Positions 45,701 through 54,782 of a stretch of DNA of 64,000 nt are shown one piece after another. The stretch covers positions 3,227,693 through 3,291,692 of the forward strand of contig NZ_SDHX01000001.1 of the NCBI RefSeq assembly GCF_004118375.1, read 5' to 3'. This DNA is from Oleiharenicola lentus (GTDB taxonomy: Bacteria > Verrucomicrobiota > Verrucomicrobiia > Opitutales > Opitutaceae). A program made the position numbers and the translations under genes. Each line of letters opens with the position of its first letter. Within the stretch, counting starts at the first letter, position 1. The notes beneath the pieces were generated by a model. It was not told the DNA's origin, searched no databases, and was given only the letters and a program-made list of their open reading frames with translations.

Positions 45701-48700
45701 CGGGCCGGGCTTTCGTCGAGCTGGAGAGCGCGGGCAAACTGCTCAAGAGCTACTGGACCGACGCAACGCGCACCCAGGAGTTAATCACCCTCCCCATCAC
45801 GGAAAAACTTCGCGGCGGCCTGACCCTGCGCGTTACCTATGTGCGGGAAAACCGGGTCTATCCCAATGAGCAGATCGTGGACGTGCCGTGGAGCAACAAG
45901 GAGCTGAGCCTCAAATGGGAAAGTTTCCGTTCGAAACTCCTGCCCGGTCAGCCGGAGACGTGGACCGCCGTCATCACCGGCCCCGAAGCAGAGCGCGCCA
46001 CCGCGGAGATGGTGGCCTCTCTCTACGATGCCTCGCTCGACCAGTTCTCGTCCCACGGTTGGCGGGACGGATTTGGCGTGTTTCGCCGGGAGGAGGCGTT
46101 CGGCACCGCCTTTCTGCACAATTCCTTGATCGGCTTCAATCCGGTGGGAGGCCATTGGAGGCTGGCGATGCGTCCCGTGGAGTGGCGCTATCGCTCGTTC
46201 AGCGATGATCTGCGCGGCTGGAATTACTACAGCGACGACGATGTGATTGTTTTGTCGCCGTTTGCGGTTTCCGCCGAATACGACGGCGTTGGCTATGCCT
46301 CGGCCAGCACCCTGGCCGGCAGCCGCGTGCGCACCGAACTGCGGGATGTCGGGAATGCCGTCACGGTCGTGAACAGCCAGTTCATGATGGACGTGTCGGC
46401 AAACGACATCGCTACGCCGGCCGAAGCCCCGGCACTAGCCGAAACCGCCGATAGCGCACTGCCACCGCCCGACCTCTCTCAAGTCACCGCCCGCAAGAAT
46501 CTCAACGAGACCGCTTTCTTCTTCCCGCACCTGCTGACCGACGAAAACGGCGTCGTGAAGATGCAGTTCACGATGCCCGAGGCGCTGACGGAGTGGAAAT
46601 TTCTCGGGTTCGCACACGATTCCAAGATGCGCTCCGGTTTCCTCACTGCCAAGGCCGTCACGGCCAAGGACCTCATGGTCGAGCCCAACCCGCCACGATT
46701 CGTGCGCGAGGGCGACGTCATCGAGTTCACCGTCAAGGTCAGCAACCAGTCCGAGAAACCGCAGGCCGGCCGCGTGCGCCTCACCTTTGCCGACGCCGCC
46801 ACGCTCGCATCCGCCGACGCCGCGTTGGGCAACGCCTCGCCCGAGCAGGCCTTCGACGTGCCGGCGAAACAATCGCGCAGCTACTCGTGGCGCATCGCCG
46901 TGCCCGACGGCGCGGGCTTCCTCACCTACAAGGCCGTCGGCGCCACCGCCGCCGGGAGCGACGGAGAGGAGGGCTTCCTCCCCGTGCTGAGCCGCCGCAT
47001 CCTTGTCACCGAGTCGCTCCCGCTCCCGATCCGCGGCCCGGCGACCAAGGAGTTCGACTTCAAGAAAATGATCGAGTCCGGGCAGTCCGACACGTTGCGC
47101 CACCAGTCGCTCACCGTGCAGATGGTGTCGCAGCCCGCGTGGTATGCCGTGATGGCCCTGCCCTACCTAATGGAGTTCCCGCACGAATGCAGCGAGCAGC
47201 TCTTCAACCGGCTCTACGCCAACTCCCTCGCCCGCCACATCGCTGGCTCCGACCCGAAGATCCGCCGCATCTTCGACCAGTGGCGCAACACGCCCGCCCT
47301 CGACAGTCCGTTGCTCAAGAACCAGGACCTGAAATCGGTGATGATCGAGGAGACGCCTTGGCTGCGCCAGGCCACGGCCGAGAGCGAGGCCCGCCGCAAC
47401 GTCGGCGTGCTCTTCGATGCCAACCGCCTCGATTCGGAATCGGAACGCATTTTGAGCCAGCTCGCCGAGCGTCAGCTCAGCGACGGCCTCTGGCCGTGGT
47501 TCCCCGGCGGTCGCCCCAGCGAATACATCAGCCTTTATATCGTCACCGGCTTCGCGCGCCTGCGCCACCTCGGGGCCGAGGTGGACGTCGCGCCGGCTAT
47601 CCGCGCCCTCACCGCGCTCGACGCGTGGATGACGAAGCGCCACGCGGAAATCCTGAAATGGGACCACCCCGAGCTCTACGTGCCCGGTTCGCTCGAAGCG
47701 CTCTACCTCTACAGCCGCAGCTTCTACCTCAAAGACCAGCCCGTCGCCCCCGCGCACCGCGCTGCCGTGGACTTTTTCCTCGGCCAGTCGCGCAAGTTCT
47801 GGACCAAGGTCGGCAGCCGGCAGAGCGAGGCGCATCTCGCCCTCGCCCTGCAGCGCTTCGGCGACCGCGAGACTCCGCCGGCGATCATAAAGTCGCTCAA
47901 GGAACGCAGCGTGAACCACGAGGAGATGGGCATGTTCTGGCGCGACACCGAGCTGAGCTGGTGGTGGTATCACGCACCGATCGAAACGCAGGCGCTCATG
48001 ATCGAGGCCTTCGACGAGATCGCCCGCGACACCCAGGCCGTCGAAGACTGCAAGGTCTGGCTGTTGAAACAAAAGCAGACCCAAAACTGGAAAACGACCA
48101 AAGCCACCGCCGACGCCGTCTATGGCCTGCTGTTGCGCGGCACCAACCTGCTCGCGAGTGACGCCCTCGTGGAAGTCGCCCTCGGCGGCGAGACAATCAA
48201 GCCCGAGAAAGTCGAGGCCGGCACCGGCTTCTACGAGCAGAAGTTCGTGCGCGGGGAGATCAAACCGGAGATGGGCCGCGTCACGGTGAAAAAGACCGAC
48301 GAGGGCGTCAGCTGGGGCAGCGTCCACTGGCAATACCTTGAGGACATGCGCAAGATCACGCCCCACGAGGGCACGCCGCTGAAGTTGAAGAAGGCGCTAT
48401 TCATCAAGGAAAACACCAAGCGCGGCCCGGTGCTGACGCCCGTGACCGGCCCGGTTGCCGTCGGCGACGAGCTTGTCGTGCGCCTCGAGCTGCGCACCGA
48501 TCGCGACATGGAATACGTCCACCTTAAGGACCAACGCGGCAGCGGCACCGAACCCGTCAACGTGCTCAGCGGCTACCGTTACCAGGACGGACTCGGCTAC
48601 TACGAGAGCACGCGCGACACCGCCTCGCACTTCTTCATCGAATACCTCCCGAAAGGCACCTACGTCTTCGAATACTCGACGCGCATCCAGCTCCGCGGCA

Positions 48701-48789
48701 GCTACCAGACCGGCATCGCCGAGATCCAGTGCATGTATGCCCCCGAGTTCAACAGCCACTCCGAGAGCCTGCCGCTTGAGGTGAAGTAG
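42769..48789 (+). CDS. alpha-2-macroglobulin family protein with TonB-plug-like segment
   Basis: 2006 residues, signal peptide (LGLALLLACVTALSAAS). An N-terminal helical/TPR-like part is followed by a carboxypeptidase-regulatory-like domain near 485-540 (SGFVLKGESGEPVAGALVQA), the MG2 domain near 579 (FFTDRALYRPGQTIQFKG) and the A2M core near 1245 (NETAFFFPHLLTDENGVVKM). The thioester motif is intact (PHECSEQLF, Cys1474-Gln1477), as in protease-trapping members. Between them, residues about 1156-1209 read like the N-terminal plug of Opitutaceae TonB receptors (VIVLSPFAVSAEYDGVGYAS, STLAGSRVRTELRDVGNAVT). Bacterial A2Ms usually pair with PBP1C; none is here. Cytochrome c gene follows. Confidence 0.92.
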   Translation: MKTRFSLGLALLLACVTALSAASRKAQWEKVEQARDQKLPQSAIAALEPIIAGAIADKKYAEALKAIGQKNSFERQIQGNKPEEQIAGLLAELTRTPPEMKPAVEALVARWYWIYFQRNRGRFLQRTQTAAPPGADFQTWDLARILTEIDRHYSAALADEKILKATPISAYDDLLERGNVPDAYRPTLFDFFAHEALEFYRTGEQGAIRAEDRFVIDADNPIFADTDAFIRWQPTTTDTESPALKSVRLYQKLLEFHRNDRDKSAFYDADFARLTFGRNLAVGSTKEERYQAALERFIQTTSKHEISARALNEFATRLNAAGDPTKGHELARRAIEAFPKSAGAIGCSNLIQQIEAKQAWLNTESVWSAPWPTLNVNYRNVTRVYFRAVPVSFADHLSRSHWGETPNFIQENLARTPALEWSAELPPTKDFRLRTESLPAPTTLKPGYYVIFASHDPSFGFEENQVSMARVWVSNLALVTLPDRDDGYLSGFVLKGESGEPVAGALVQAWERNREGWFKSAERILTNADGRFRFKAPRNNPRNLILVAEHEGHTLANSEPVSVSPEDTTPNRPEPETVFFTDRALYRPGQTIQFKGICIRSDPDKANYSALAGRSVTVALFDSNDKEVARSNHVANDYGSFSGSFTAPRDRVTGGMTLRVLEGPVGHSWFRVEEYKRPKFQVEIAAPTEAPKLGAPTRVTVKAAAYTGAALGGAKVKWNVMRTTQLPPWCWWWSGHSIQAIAHGTAVTEADGTFTVEFTAAPDRAVPEKNEPVFIFTIHASVTDSTGETRFANRNISVAYTALQATLLADEWQTPDKPVTFVIGTRSLDDVPQAAEGKITIHSLKQPAQVVRANPGMEGFSYHPNMVIIRPKPPGEPKVDPTKPESWETDRKVSELAFKTGSNGLTELKATLPAGIYRAELTTNDRFGKTVTARHILQVLDPAAPRYGVKIPNHLAAPKWRVEPGEEFTALWGTGYPTGRAFVELESAGKLLKSYWTDATRTQELITLPITEKLRGGLTLRVTYVRENRVYPNEQIVDVPWSNKELSLKWESFRSKLLPGQPETWTAVITGPEAERATAEMVASLYDASLDQFSSHGWRDGFGVFRREEAFGTAFLHNSLIGFNPVGGHWRLAMRPVEWRYRSFSDDLRGWNYYSDDDVIVLSPFAVSAEYDGVGYASASTLAGSRVRTELRDVGNAVTVVNSQFMMDVSANDIATPAEAPALAETADSALPPPDLSQVTARKNLNETAFFFPHLLTDENGVVKMQFTMPEALTEWKFLGFAHDSKMRSGFLTAKAVTAKDLMVEPNPPRFVREGDVIEFTVKVSNQSEKPQAGRVRLTFADAATLASADAALGNASPEQAFDVPAKQSRSYSWRIAVPDGAGFLTYKAVGATAAGSDGEEGFLPVLSRRILVTESLPLPIRGPATKEFDFKKMIESGQSDTLRHQSLTVQMVSQPAWYAVMALPYLMEFPHECSEQLFNRLYANSLARHIAGSDPKIRRIFDQWRNTPALDSPLLKNQDLKSVMIEETPWLRQATAESEARRNVGVLFDANRLDSESERILSQLAERQLSDGLWPWFPGGRPSEYISLYIVTGFARLRHLGAEVDVAPAIRALTALDAWMTKRHAEILKWDHPELYVPGSLEALYLYSRSFYLKDQPVAPAHRAAVDFFLGQSRKFWTKVGSRQSEAHLALALQRFGDRETPPAIIKSLKERSVNHEEMGMFWRDTELSWWWYHAPIETQALMIEAFDEIARDTQAVEDCKVWLLKQKQTQNWKTTKATADAVYGLLLRGTNLLASDALVEVALGGETIKPEKVEAGTGFYEQKFVRGEIKPEMGRVTVKKTDEGVSWGSVHWQYLEDMRKITPHEGTPLKLKKALFIKENTKRGPVLTPVTGPVAVGDELVVRLELRTDRDMEYVHLKDQRGSGTEPVNVLSGYRYQDGLGYYESTRDTASHFFIEYLPKGTYVFEYSTRIQLRGSYQTGIAEIQCMYAPEFNSHSESLPLEVK

Positions 48790-48817
48790 CACACGCCTCC
48801 CGACCGTTGCCCAGCAA

Positions 48818-48877
48818 GGTGGAGCCTGCGCTCCGCGCAGGCTGGTTCGAAAAGCTGCGCGGAGCGCCGGTTCCATC
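48818..48877. repeat. GGTGGAGCC...GGTTCCATC palindromic element
   Basis: GGTGGAGCCTGCGCTCCGCG ... CGCGGAGCGCCGGTTCCATC, about 60 bases, same family as 40303-40363. It lies between the alpha-2-macroglobulin and cytochrome genes. Confidence 0.75.
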
Positions 48878-48931
48878 CGAGCCCGCCGACAAACCCTTGC
48901 CGCCGCCCCGGCGCCCGCTACTTAAGACCTC

Positions 48932-49942
48932 GTGCGTTCTCCCCTCCACCGCGCCACTGCCGCGGCCTGTTTGCTCGCTGCCTCCACCTTCTTTGCCGCC
49001 GAGCCGCCCCCGCCCTGGGCCTACGGATTCAAGGAACCGCCTCCGCCCGGCACCGCTCAAGTTCCGCCCGGCAAGGCCGGCCCACCGCCGACCGACCCGG
49101 TGAAGCACGGCCTCCCCGGCACCGACCGCGCCTTCACGCGCGCCGAGATCACGGACATCTTCGCTCCGGCCGACTACTTCCCCGGCGAGCACCCCGCTCC
49201 GCCGGAAATCGTTTCGCACGGCAAGCCGCCCGTCGTGTGGTCCTGCGCCCGCTGCCATTATTACAACGGCCAGGGCCGCCCGGAAAACGCCGGCCTCGCC
49301 GGCCTGCCCGTGGATTACTTCATCGCGCAGATGCAGGCGTTCCGCAACGGCGACCGCCACAGCGCCGACCCGCGCAAACCGAACACGCCGATGATGATCG
49401 AATTCGCCCGGGGCATGACCGACGCGGAAATCCGTGCCGCCGCCGAATACTACGCCGCCCAACCATGGCGGCCGTGGATCCGCGTCGTCGAGACCGAGCG
49501 TGTGCCGCAGACCACGATCTCCGCCGGCATGTATCTGCAGGTGCCCGGCGGTAGCGACGAACTGCTCGGCCACCGCATCATCGAGGTCCCCGTGGACCCG
49601 GAGTCCGTTGAAATCCAGCGCAGCCCGCAGGTCGGGTTCATCGCCTACGCGCCGGTCGGCAGCATCAAGCGCGGCGAGGCACTCGTCACCACTGGCGCCG
49701 GCAAGACCGTCGCCTGCGCCGCCTGCCACGGCCCGGAACTGAAAGGCATGCCCCTGCCCAACGTCGGCACAATGCCCGGACTCGCGGGCCGCTCGCCCAG
49801 TTACGTGGTCCGTCAGCTGTTCGACATCCAGCACGGCCACCGCCGCGGTCTGCACGTCGAGCTGATGAAGCCCGTTGTGGCCAATCTCACCACCGATGAC
49901 ATGCTGGCTATCGCCGCCTACCTCGCCTCGCTGAGGCCGTAA
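48932..49942 (+). CDS. diheme cytochrome c
   Basis: 336 residues, GTG start, signal peptide (RATAAACLLAASTFFAA). Two c-type heme sites: CARCH at 105-109 and CAACH at 262-266. A proline-rich segment (about 24-60) precedes the first domain. The two halves resemble class I c4-like domains, with GMTDAEIRAAAEYYAAQ and TTDDMLAIAAYLASLRP as the C-terminal helices of each. It is a periplasmic electron carrier or part of an oxidoreductase; the partner is not evident. It follows the macroglobulin gene by 142 bases. Confidence 0.9.
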   Translation: MRSPLHRATAAACLLAASTFFAAEPPPPWAYGFKEPPPPGTAQVPPGKAGPPPTDPVKHGLPGTDRAFTRAEITDIFAPADYFPGEHPAPPEIVSHGKPPVVWSCARCHYYNGQGRPENAGLAGLPVDYFIAQMQAFRNGDRHSADPRKPNTPMMIEFARGMTDAEIRAAAEYYAAQPWRPWIRVVETERVPQTTISAGMYLQVPGGSDELLGHRIIEVPVDPESVEIQRSPQVGFIAYAPVGSIKRGEALVTTGAGKTVACAACHGPELKGMPLPNVGTMPGLAGRSPSYVVRQLFDIQHGHRRGLHVELMKPVVANLTTDDMLAIAAYLASLRP

Positions 49943-50043
49943 GCCGTATTTTCAAACCCTCCCAGTTCTCAACAGCTGACATTCTGAGTCCCCTATCCAA
50001 GTCGGAGCCAACATAAGTGCGACCATCAATAAACGTCCCTACC

Positions 50044-50126
50044 GTCATCCTGAGCCGTGCGAAGGATCCAGCGGCACAACCGACTGCGGACATCAGCTTG
50101 GATCCTTCACTGCGTTCAGGATGACA
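50044..50126. repeat. GTCATYCTGAGC palindromic repeat, copy 3
   Basis: GTCATCCTGAGCCGTGCGAAGGATCC ends (split) mirrored by GGATCCTTCACTGCGTTCAG and GATGACAG. Same family as the copies near 21.4 and 41.7 kb. Confidence 0.8.
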
Positions 50127-50159
50127 GCCAAGTTTGAAAGCAATTCTTTGACGCACCCG

Positions 50160-50963
50160 ATGTCCCTGATCTGCCCGCTCTGCCGCGACGCGCTGCTTCC
50201 CGCCGGAAAATCCTACCGCTGCGGCAAGGGCCACAGTTTCGATCTCGCGAAGGAGGGCTATCTTTCGCTCCTGCACGGCCGACAAAAGGGTGACGGACGC
50301 GGCGATTCGAAAGCCATGATGCTGGCCCGCGACCGCGTGCACCGTGCCGGCGTGTTCGATCCGTTGCTGCAGGCGCTGTCCGCGCTGCGCTTTGACCCAC
50401 CTTTGCGCTCCGTTCTGGAGCTGGGTTGCGGCGAGGGATTCTTCCTCGGTCATGTCGCCCGGGCGCACCAGGTCCCCGTGAGTTACGGCCTCGACCTGTC
50501 GGTCGACGCCGTGAAGCTCGCCGCCCGGACCCAGCGGCAGTCGCTCATCCTGCGCGCCGACCTGCTCACCGGCCTGCCATTCGCGGATGCGAGCCTTGAC
50601 CTCGTACAATCGATCTTCGCCCCTCGTCCGCTGGCCGAGATCCGGCGCGTGCTGCGTCCGGGAGGTCATGCACTTTTCATCTATCCCCAAGCGGACCACT
50701 GGCACGAACTCCGCGCTTTTCTGCCGCTGGCCGGAATCGGCGAAGAGAAGCTTCAGGCGGCCGGTCTCGCGGGCTTCGTGCCGGTCAGCGAGGAGGCGGT
50801 CGTGACCCCGCGTGAACTCACCCATGACCTGCTCACGGACTTGGTGGAAATGTCGCCCTCGATCCACCGGCTGGAGCGGGACGGCGTGCCGTGGCGGGAG
50901 CAGTTGCCCGCCCGTCTCACCGCCACGCTTTCCGTACGCGTGATGCTTTGCCGCAAGCCGTGA
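50160..50963 (+). CDS. RlmA-like 23S rRNA guanine-N1 methyltransferase
   Basis: 267 residues. A zinc site (CPLC ... CGKGH, residues about 4-26) is followed by the family phrase FDLAKEGYLSLL, as in RlmA. The methyltransferase domain has motif I VLELGCGEGFFLGHVA, and SIFAPRPLAEIRRVLRPGG. These modify G745/G748 in the 23S loop and influence tylosin/viomycin sensitivity in characterised members. I start at 50160, since the preceding in-frame 13 residues run through the repeat. Confidence 0.9.
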   Translation: MSLICPLCRDALLPAGKSYRCGKGHSFDLAKEGYLSLLHGRQKGDGRGDSKAMMLARDRVHRAGVFDPLLQALSALRFDPPLRSVLELGCGEGFFLGHVARAHQVPVSYGLDLSVDAVKLAARTQRQSLILRADLLTGLPFADASLDLVQSIFAPRPLAEIRRVLRPGGHALFIYPQADHWHELRAFLPLAGIGEEKLQAAGLAGFVPVSEEAVVTPRELTHDLLTDLVEMSPSIHRLERDGVPWREQLPARLTATLSVRVMLCRKP

Positions 50964-51136
50964 GCGGCACTGAGCGCGACATGCGTGTCAGCGACAGGGA
51001 ATGGCTTGCGCTCGCCGTAGCCGCCCGCCTAGTTAGAAATCGTGATGAGCGCCCCCCGGAACCACGCACAACCGGCGGCCCCCTGCCAACTCACGACCGA
51101 TGATGGCTGGCGTGAGTTCTGCAACCCCTGAACGAC

Positions 51137-53071
51137 ATGGCCCGTCCCGATCACCGGCGTTTACTGCGTTCCGTCCTGCTCGCTTTCGCGTGGATTTTGG
51201 TCTTCCACGGCACTGCTCTGCCACCGGCGTATGCGCAGACCGCAGCCGATCCGCGGGTCACCGCCGACGCCGCGCGCTGCCTGCAGATTGACCAGGCCCT
51301 GGCCGAGCTGAACACGGAGGCCCGCAGCGGTGCTCTCCCGCCCGAACTCTACAAGCAGCGCTCCGCCGTGCTCACCGAGGAACGCACCCGCATCACCGCC
51401 GCCTACGGCGCGCGCAATACGCCTCCCGCCCAAGGCCTGCTGGCCGAATACAACCGCCTCAAAGCTGCCGCCGCCGCCGAAGCCCGCGCACGGACCGCTG
51501 CCGAGACCAAGGCGAAACGCGAAGCGGCCGCCGCCGAGGCCAAAGCCAAGCGTGACGCCGCCGCCGCGGAAGCCGCCGAGAAAGCCCGGGTGAAAAAAGA
51601 GGCCGCCGAGGCCGCCACCGCGGAAAAAGCCCGTCAGGCCGAACTTGTCGAGGACGCCATCTTCGCCGACGTCAGTGCGGTGGCCGACGAGCGCATCGCG
51701 CGTGCACGGGATGCGTTCTATCGCGATTTCAGCCTGCCAGCCCCCACGCCCGACGCCGTCGCCGCGCAGCAGACGGCCGCCGCCGAGCAGCTGCGGGCCA
51801 AGCACGTGCCGCCGCAGAGCTCCGAATTGCGGCCGCCCTTCGACCAGCGCGTCAACACGCTCTTCCAGACGCGCCTGCCCGAACGCCGCAACGGATGGTT
51901 CGGCGAGGTATTCCCCTCGGCGACAGAAATCATGGCCCGCGTGTCGGGTGACATCGAGCAGACAGCCGCGCTTGAAATTGCCGCCCGCCGCCTCGCGGAA
52001 AATACGACCGGCGTTCGTCCCTACGCCGTGCAGACACTGATCGAGTCCTATCAGGCCGCCCGCCGCGACCTGAAGATGGATTTCACCGGGGTCTCCCGTC
52101 TCGCGCAGGACAAGGAGTTCGAAGCCCGGGTCTTTGAGAAAAGCCTGCCCGCCTACGCCGCCAACCTCCGCAAGCTGGCGGAGCGTGACCGGCTGGCCGC
52201 CGAAGCCGAGGCCAGGCGCAAGCGGATGAACCAGATGTCCAACCTGCTGACGCTGCTGGTTCTCGTCGTGGGCCTATGGTTTCCCGTGCGCCTGATGCGT
52301 CGCCGGGCATTTCGTTGGGACCGTCAGGCGCTGACGGAAGCGGCCTGGGAAAAGCAGATGGCCGCCACCCCCCTGCCGAAAGACCTCTGGTGGATCGAGG
52401 TGCCCGGCTACCGCTACCCGGCTTCGCTGTTTTCCGGCCAGATTTACGACAAGGAAGTGTGGACCGAAACCACGGTGTCCACGACCACCACTGTTAACCC
52501 CGGTACCGGGTCCGGCTCCTACTACACGCCGCCGAGCACTTCCACGACCACCCATGTCTCCTCGACCACCTATCACCGCTACTGGCTGCGGACCCCGGAG
52601 GGAAAGCAGACCTGGTTGAAATTCTCCGACCACGAGGTCCTGGCGTCCGTCGGCCACAAGCTCAGCTCAATCTGGAGTTCCAGCAACCAGGTGCTGATGG
52701 CCTATAACCATGCCACGGGCACGTTCGTCTCGCCAAAGTGGTGGAGCCAGGCAGTGCATACCCCGCCATACTGGCGCACCATCTGCCTCACCATGCTGCT
52801 GTGCCTCGCCGTCACCGGTCTAGGCGTAGCGGGCATCGCCCTCGGCACGGGCCTGACCGAAGAAAACCTCGAAGAGCACATCGCCTTCGCCATCAGACTC
52901 GGCTGGGCCCTGCTCATCCCGGCCTTGTTTCTACTGATGATGTATGCGGGCATCGTCAGTGCGGTGATCACCACCCGGAGACAGAATCATTTTCGAAAGC
53001 AAGTCGCGCCCCGCTACGAAGCCTTCCTGCGCAGCTACGATCCGGAGATTCCGGAGGTGACGAAGGACTGA
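51137..53071 (+). CDS. unknown membrane protein with coiled coil
   Basis: 644 residues. Probable signal or anchor at 10-34 (AFAWILVFHGTALPPAYA). A highly Ala/Lys/Glu-rich stretch at about 105-175 (AAETKAKREAAAAEAKAKRD) looks like a long coiled coil. Membrane helices are near 366-386 (NLLTLLVLVVGLWFPVRL), 548-573 (TICLTMLLCLAVTGLGVAGI) and 587-612. Between the first and second is a Thr/Ser-rich run (TTTTVNPGTGSGSYYTPPST). The region VWTETTVSTTTT to YHRYWL is possibly beta-rich. No named family. Membrane-anchored structural or sensing role is speculation. Confidence 0.75.
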   Translation: MARPDHRRLLRSVLLAFAWILVFHGTALPPAYAQTAADPRVTADAARCLQIDQALAELNTEARSGALPPELYKQRSAVLTEERTRITAAYGARNTPPAQGLLAEYNRLKAAAAAEARARTAAETKAKREAAAAEAKAKRDAAAAEAAEKARVKKEAAEAATAEKARQAELVEDAIFADVSAVADERIARARDAFYRDFSLPAPTPDAVAAQQTAAAEQLRAKHVPPQSSELRPPFDQRVNTLFQTRLPERRNGWFGEVFPSATEIMARVSGDIEQTAALEIAARRLAENTTGVRPYAVQTLIESYQAARRDLKMDFTGVSRLAQDKEFEARVFEKSLPAYAANLRKLAERDRLAAEAEARRKRMNQMSNLLTLLVLVVGLWFPVRLMRRRAFRWDRQALTEAAWEKQMAATPLPKDLWWIEVPGYRYPASLFSGQIYDKEVWTETTVSTTTTVNPGTGSGSYYTPPSTSTTTHVSSTTYHRYWLRTPEGKQTWLKFSDHEVLASVGHKLSSIWSSSNQVLMAYNHATGTFVSPKWWSQAVHTPPYWRTICLTMLLCLAVTGLGVAGIALGTGLTEENLEEHIAFAIRLGWALLIPALFLLMMYAGIVSAVITTRRQNHFRKQVAPRYEAFLRSYDPEIPEVTKD

Positions 53072-53258
53072 GGGCGAGGTTGATAAGCTTTAGGCTTGGG
53101 CCACGGCCCCCAACCGACATCGCCGGCTGCAGGATGATCGCACGGCTCGGCACCGTCCCGGTTGATGAGCCGAGGGTCAAAACCGCCATCGCCAACCCGG
53201 CGGGCTCCCCCATGCTGGGCGTCCTTGCCTGACGGGGCCAAACCCTTTCCCTTCTGTC

Positions 53259-54782
53259 GTGTCATCCTCCTCCGCTTCATCTGCCGCCCCGACCCTGCCG
53301 CCGACCCTTCACCGCTGGCTCTCAGGCGCGGCGCTGCTGGGAATCCTGGCCTCCAACATCCTCGGCGGCGACCGCAGCGCGGGCAGCTGGCTATTTCTGG
53401 TGCTGTTCAGTCTTTGGGCCATGGCACCGTGGGTGGCGCTGCTGCTGGCCGGACGGTTTCTACAGAATGCCTGGATCACGACGGGCGCCGCACTGCTCGG
53501 CCTCGCGGTGGAGGCGGGCATCCGGTCCTCGGTGTTTCTTTTCCCGCGCGGCTCCACCGCTGCCATCGCGCTGGTGTTTTCCCCCGCCCTGATCTTCGCC
53601 GGCGCCTTTCCTGCGGGCGCGGTGCTCGGTTGGCTCGCCGGCCGGCTCTGGCGTTGGCACCCGCTGGGGCGGATCGCCGTCGTGCTTCTGGCCGGGATCG
53701 CTCCCGGACTGGTCTGGTTGAAACTGGCGCGCCCCGAGCTTTTTCCGACCACCGTTCTGGCCCGGAACGCCGCGCTCGCACGCATCGGACCGCCGCGCGT
53801 GGCTGTCGGCGGCGACACCTTTCTGCGCACGCCGGTGCCGGAAGCGCGATCGGCTTGGACTGAGGCTGACGATCTCCATCCGCACCCGGGGACGGAGCTG
53901 GTGATCGCTTCCCAGACCGGCGCACGGCTGATGGACCCCGCCACGCTCGCCACCCTCGCGCAGCTAGATTTTCCGCACCTGCCAGCCGGCACCTGGAACT
54001 GGTTTTCGCGACTGGTGCGAATCGGCGACCGTTACGCCATCGCCCAGACCGGCGGCGGATACTCGGAAACCAAGGTCCTTGGCCTCGATGGTTCCTTGCT
54101 CTGGGCCTACCGGCCCGACCCGAAACTGCCGCCCAGTTCCCTGGTCCCCGCCGACCTCGACCGGGATGGCCAGACCGAATTTTACAGCACCACCACCCAT
54201 TCGCTCGTGCGCCTCGACCAGGCGGGACGCGAAATCTGGAGCCAGCCGGCTGGACTCGCCGGGATCACGACTCTCCTGCCGGCGGATGGCCCGCACCCCG
54301 CCGTCATCCTCACCGTCGAACACGGCCGTCGCGCCGCCGTGTGGGACACGCAGGGCAAATTGCTGGCCGAGAAACCGGTACCCGCGGACGACGCGCCCCT
54401 CGCCTTGGTGAACCACCCGCGCGGACGCGTCCTGATTTATGGCGGGGCCAGTGCCCGCGGCCATGCGCTGACGGGCGAACTGCTGTTCGAGGTGCCCCTG
54501 CCGGACATGCGCCTCGTGTCCGCCCATGGCGTGCGCCTTCACCCCGGCGACCCGGGTCACCTCGCGCTTGTCGCCACCGCCGATCGTGACACCAATCGCA
54601 GCCGGGCCCTCTTGGTCGCAGCGGACGGGAGGATCGCTTACGATGAGATCACCGCCGACCTGCCCCGCTGGCTACCGGTGCTCCAGGCGGACGGCAGTCA
54701 TGGGCTCTTCCTGGCTCGCCCCCATTTGCTCGAGCGTCTCAATCCTGTCGCCCCGCCTTCCGGCATCATAAACTCGCCATGA
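53259..54782 (+). CDS. membrane protein with FG-GAP/propeller-like domain
   Basis: 507 residues, GTG start. Four to five hydrophobic helices in the first 160 residues (LSGAALLGILASNILGG, WLFLVLFSLWAMAPWVALLL, VVLLAGIAPGLVWLKL). The C-terminal 330 residues are beta-rich with an FG-GAP-like calcium motif (VPADLDRDGQTEFYSTT) and repeated blades such as TKVLGLDGSLLWAYRPDP. This suggests a membrane-anchored beta-propeller. The stop overlaps the sulfatase start (ATGA), so the pair is translationally coupled and may act on the same polysaccharide or its products. Exact function unknown. Confidence 0.75.
   Translation: MSSSSASSAAPTLPPTLHRWLSGAALLGILASNILGGDRSAGSWLFLVLFSLWAMAPWVALLLAGRFLQNAWITTGAALLGLAVEAGIRSSVFLFPRGSTAAIALVFSPALIFAGAFPAGAVLGWLAGRLWRWHPLGRIAVVLLAGIAPGLVWLKLARPELFPTTVLARNAALARIGPPRVAVGGDTFLRTPVPEARSAWTEADDLHPHPGTELVIASQTGARLMDPATLATLAQLDFPHLPAGTWNWFSRLVRIGDRYAIAQTGGGYSETKVLGLDGSLLWAYRPDPKLPPSSLVPADLDRDGQTEFYSTTTHSLVRLDQAGREIWSQPAGLAGITTLLPADGPHPAVILTVEHGRRAAVWDTQGKLLAEKPVPADDAPLALVNHPRGRVLIYGGASARGHALTGELLFEVPLPDMRLVSAHGVRLHPGDPGHLALVATADRDTNRSRALLVAADGRIAYDEITADLPRWLPVLQADGSHGLFLARPHLLERLNPVAPPSGIINSP

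Noticed and set aside
46593-48161. Arg/Pro/His-rich frame of 522 codons inside the alpha-2-macroglobulin gene
   Set aside because: Arg-rich out-of-frame reading, typical of +1 or +2 frames in high-GC genes; the thioester domain occupies the true frame.
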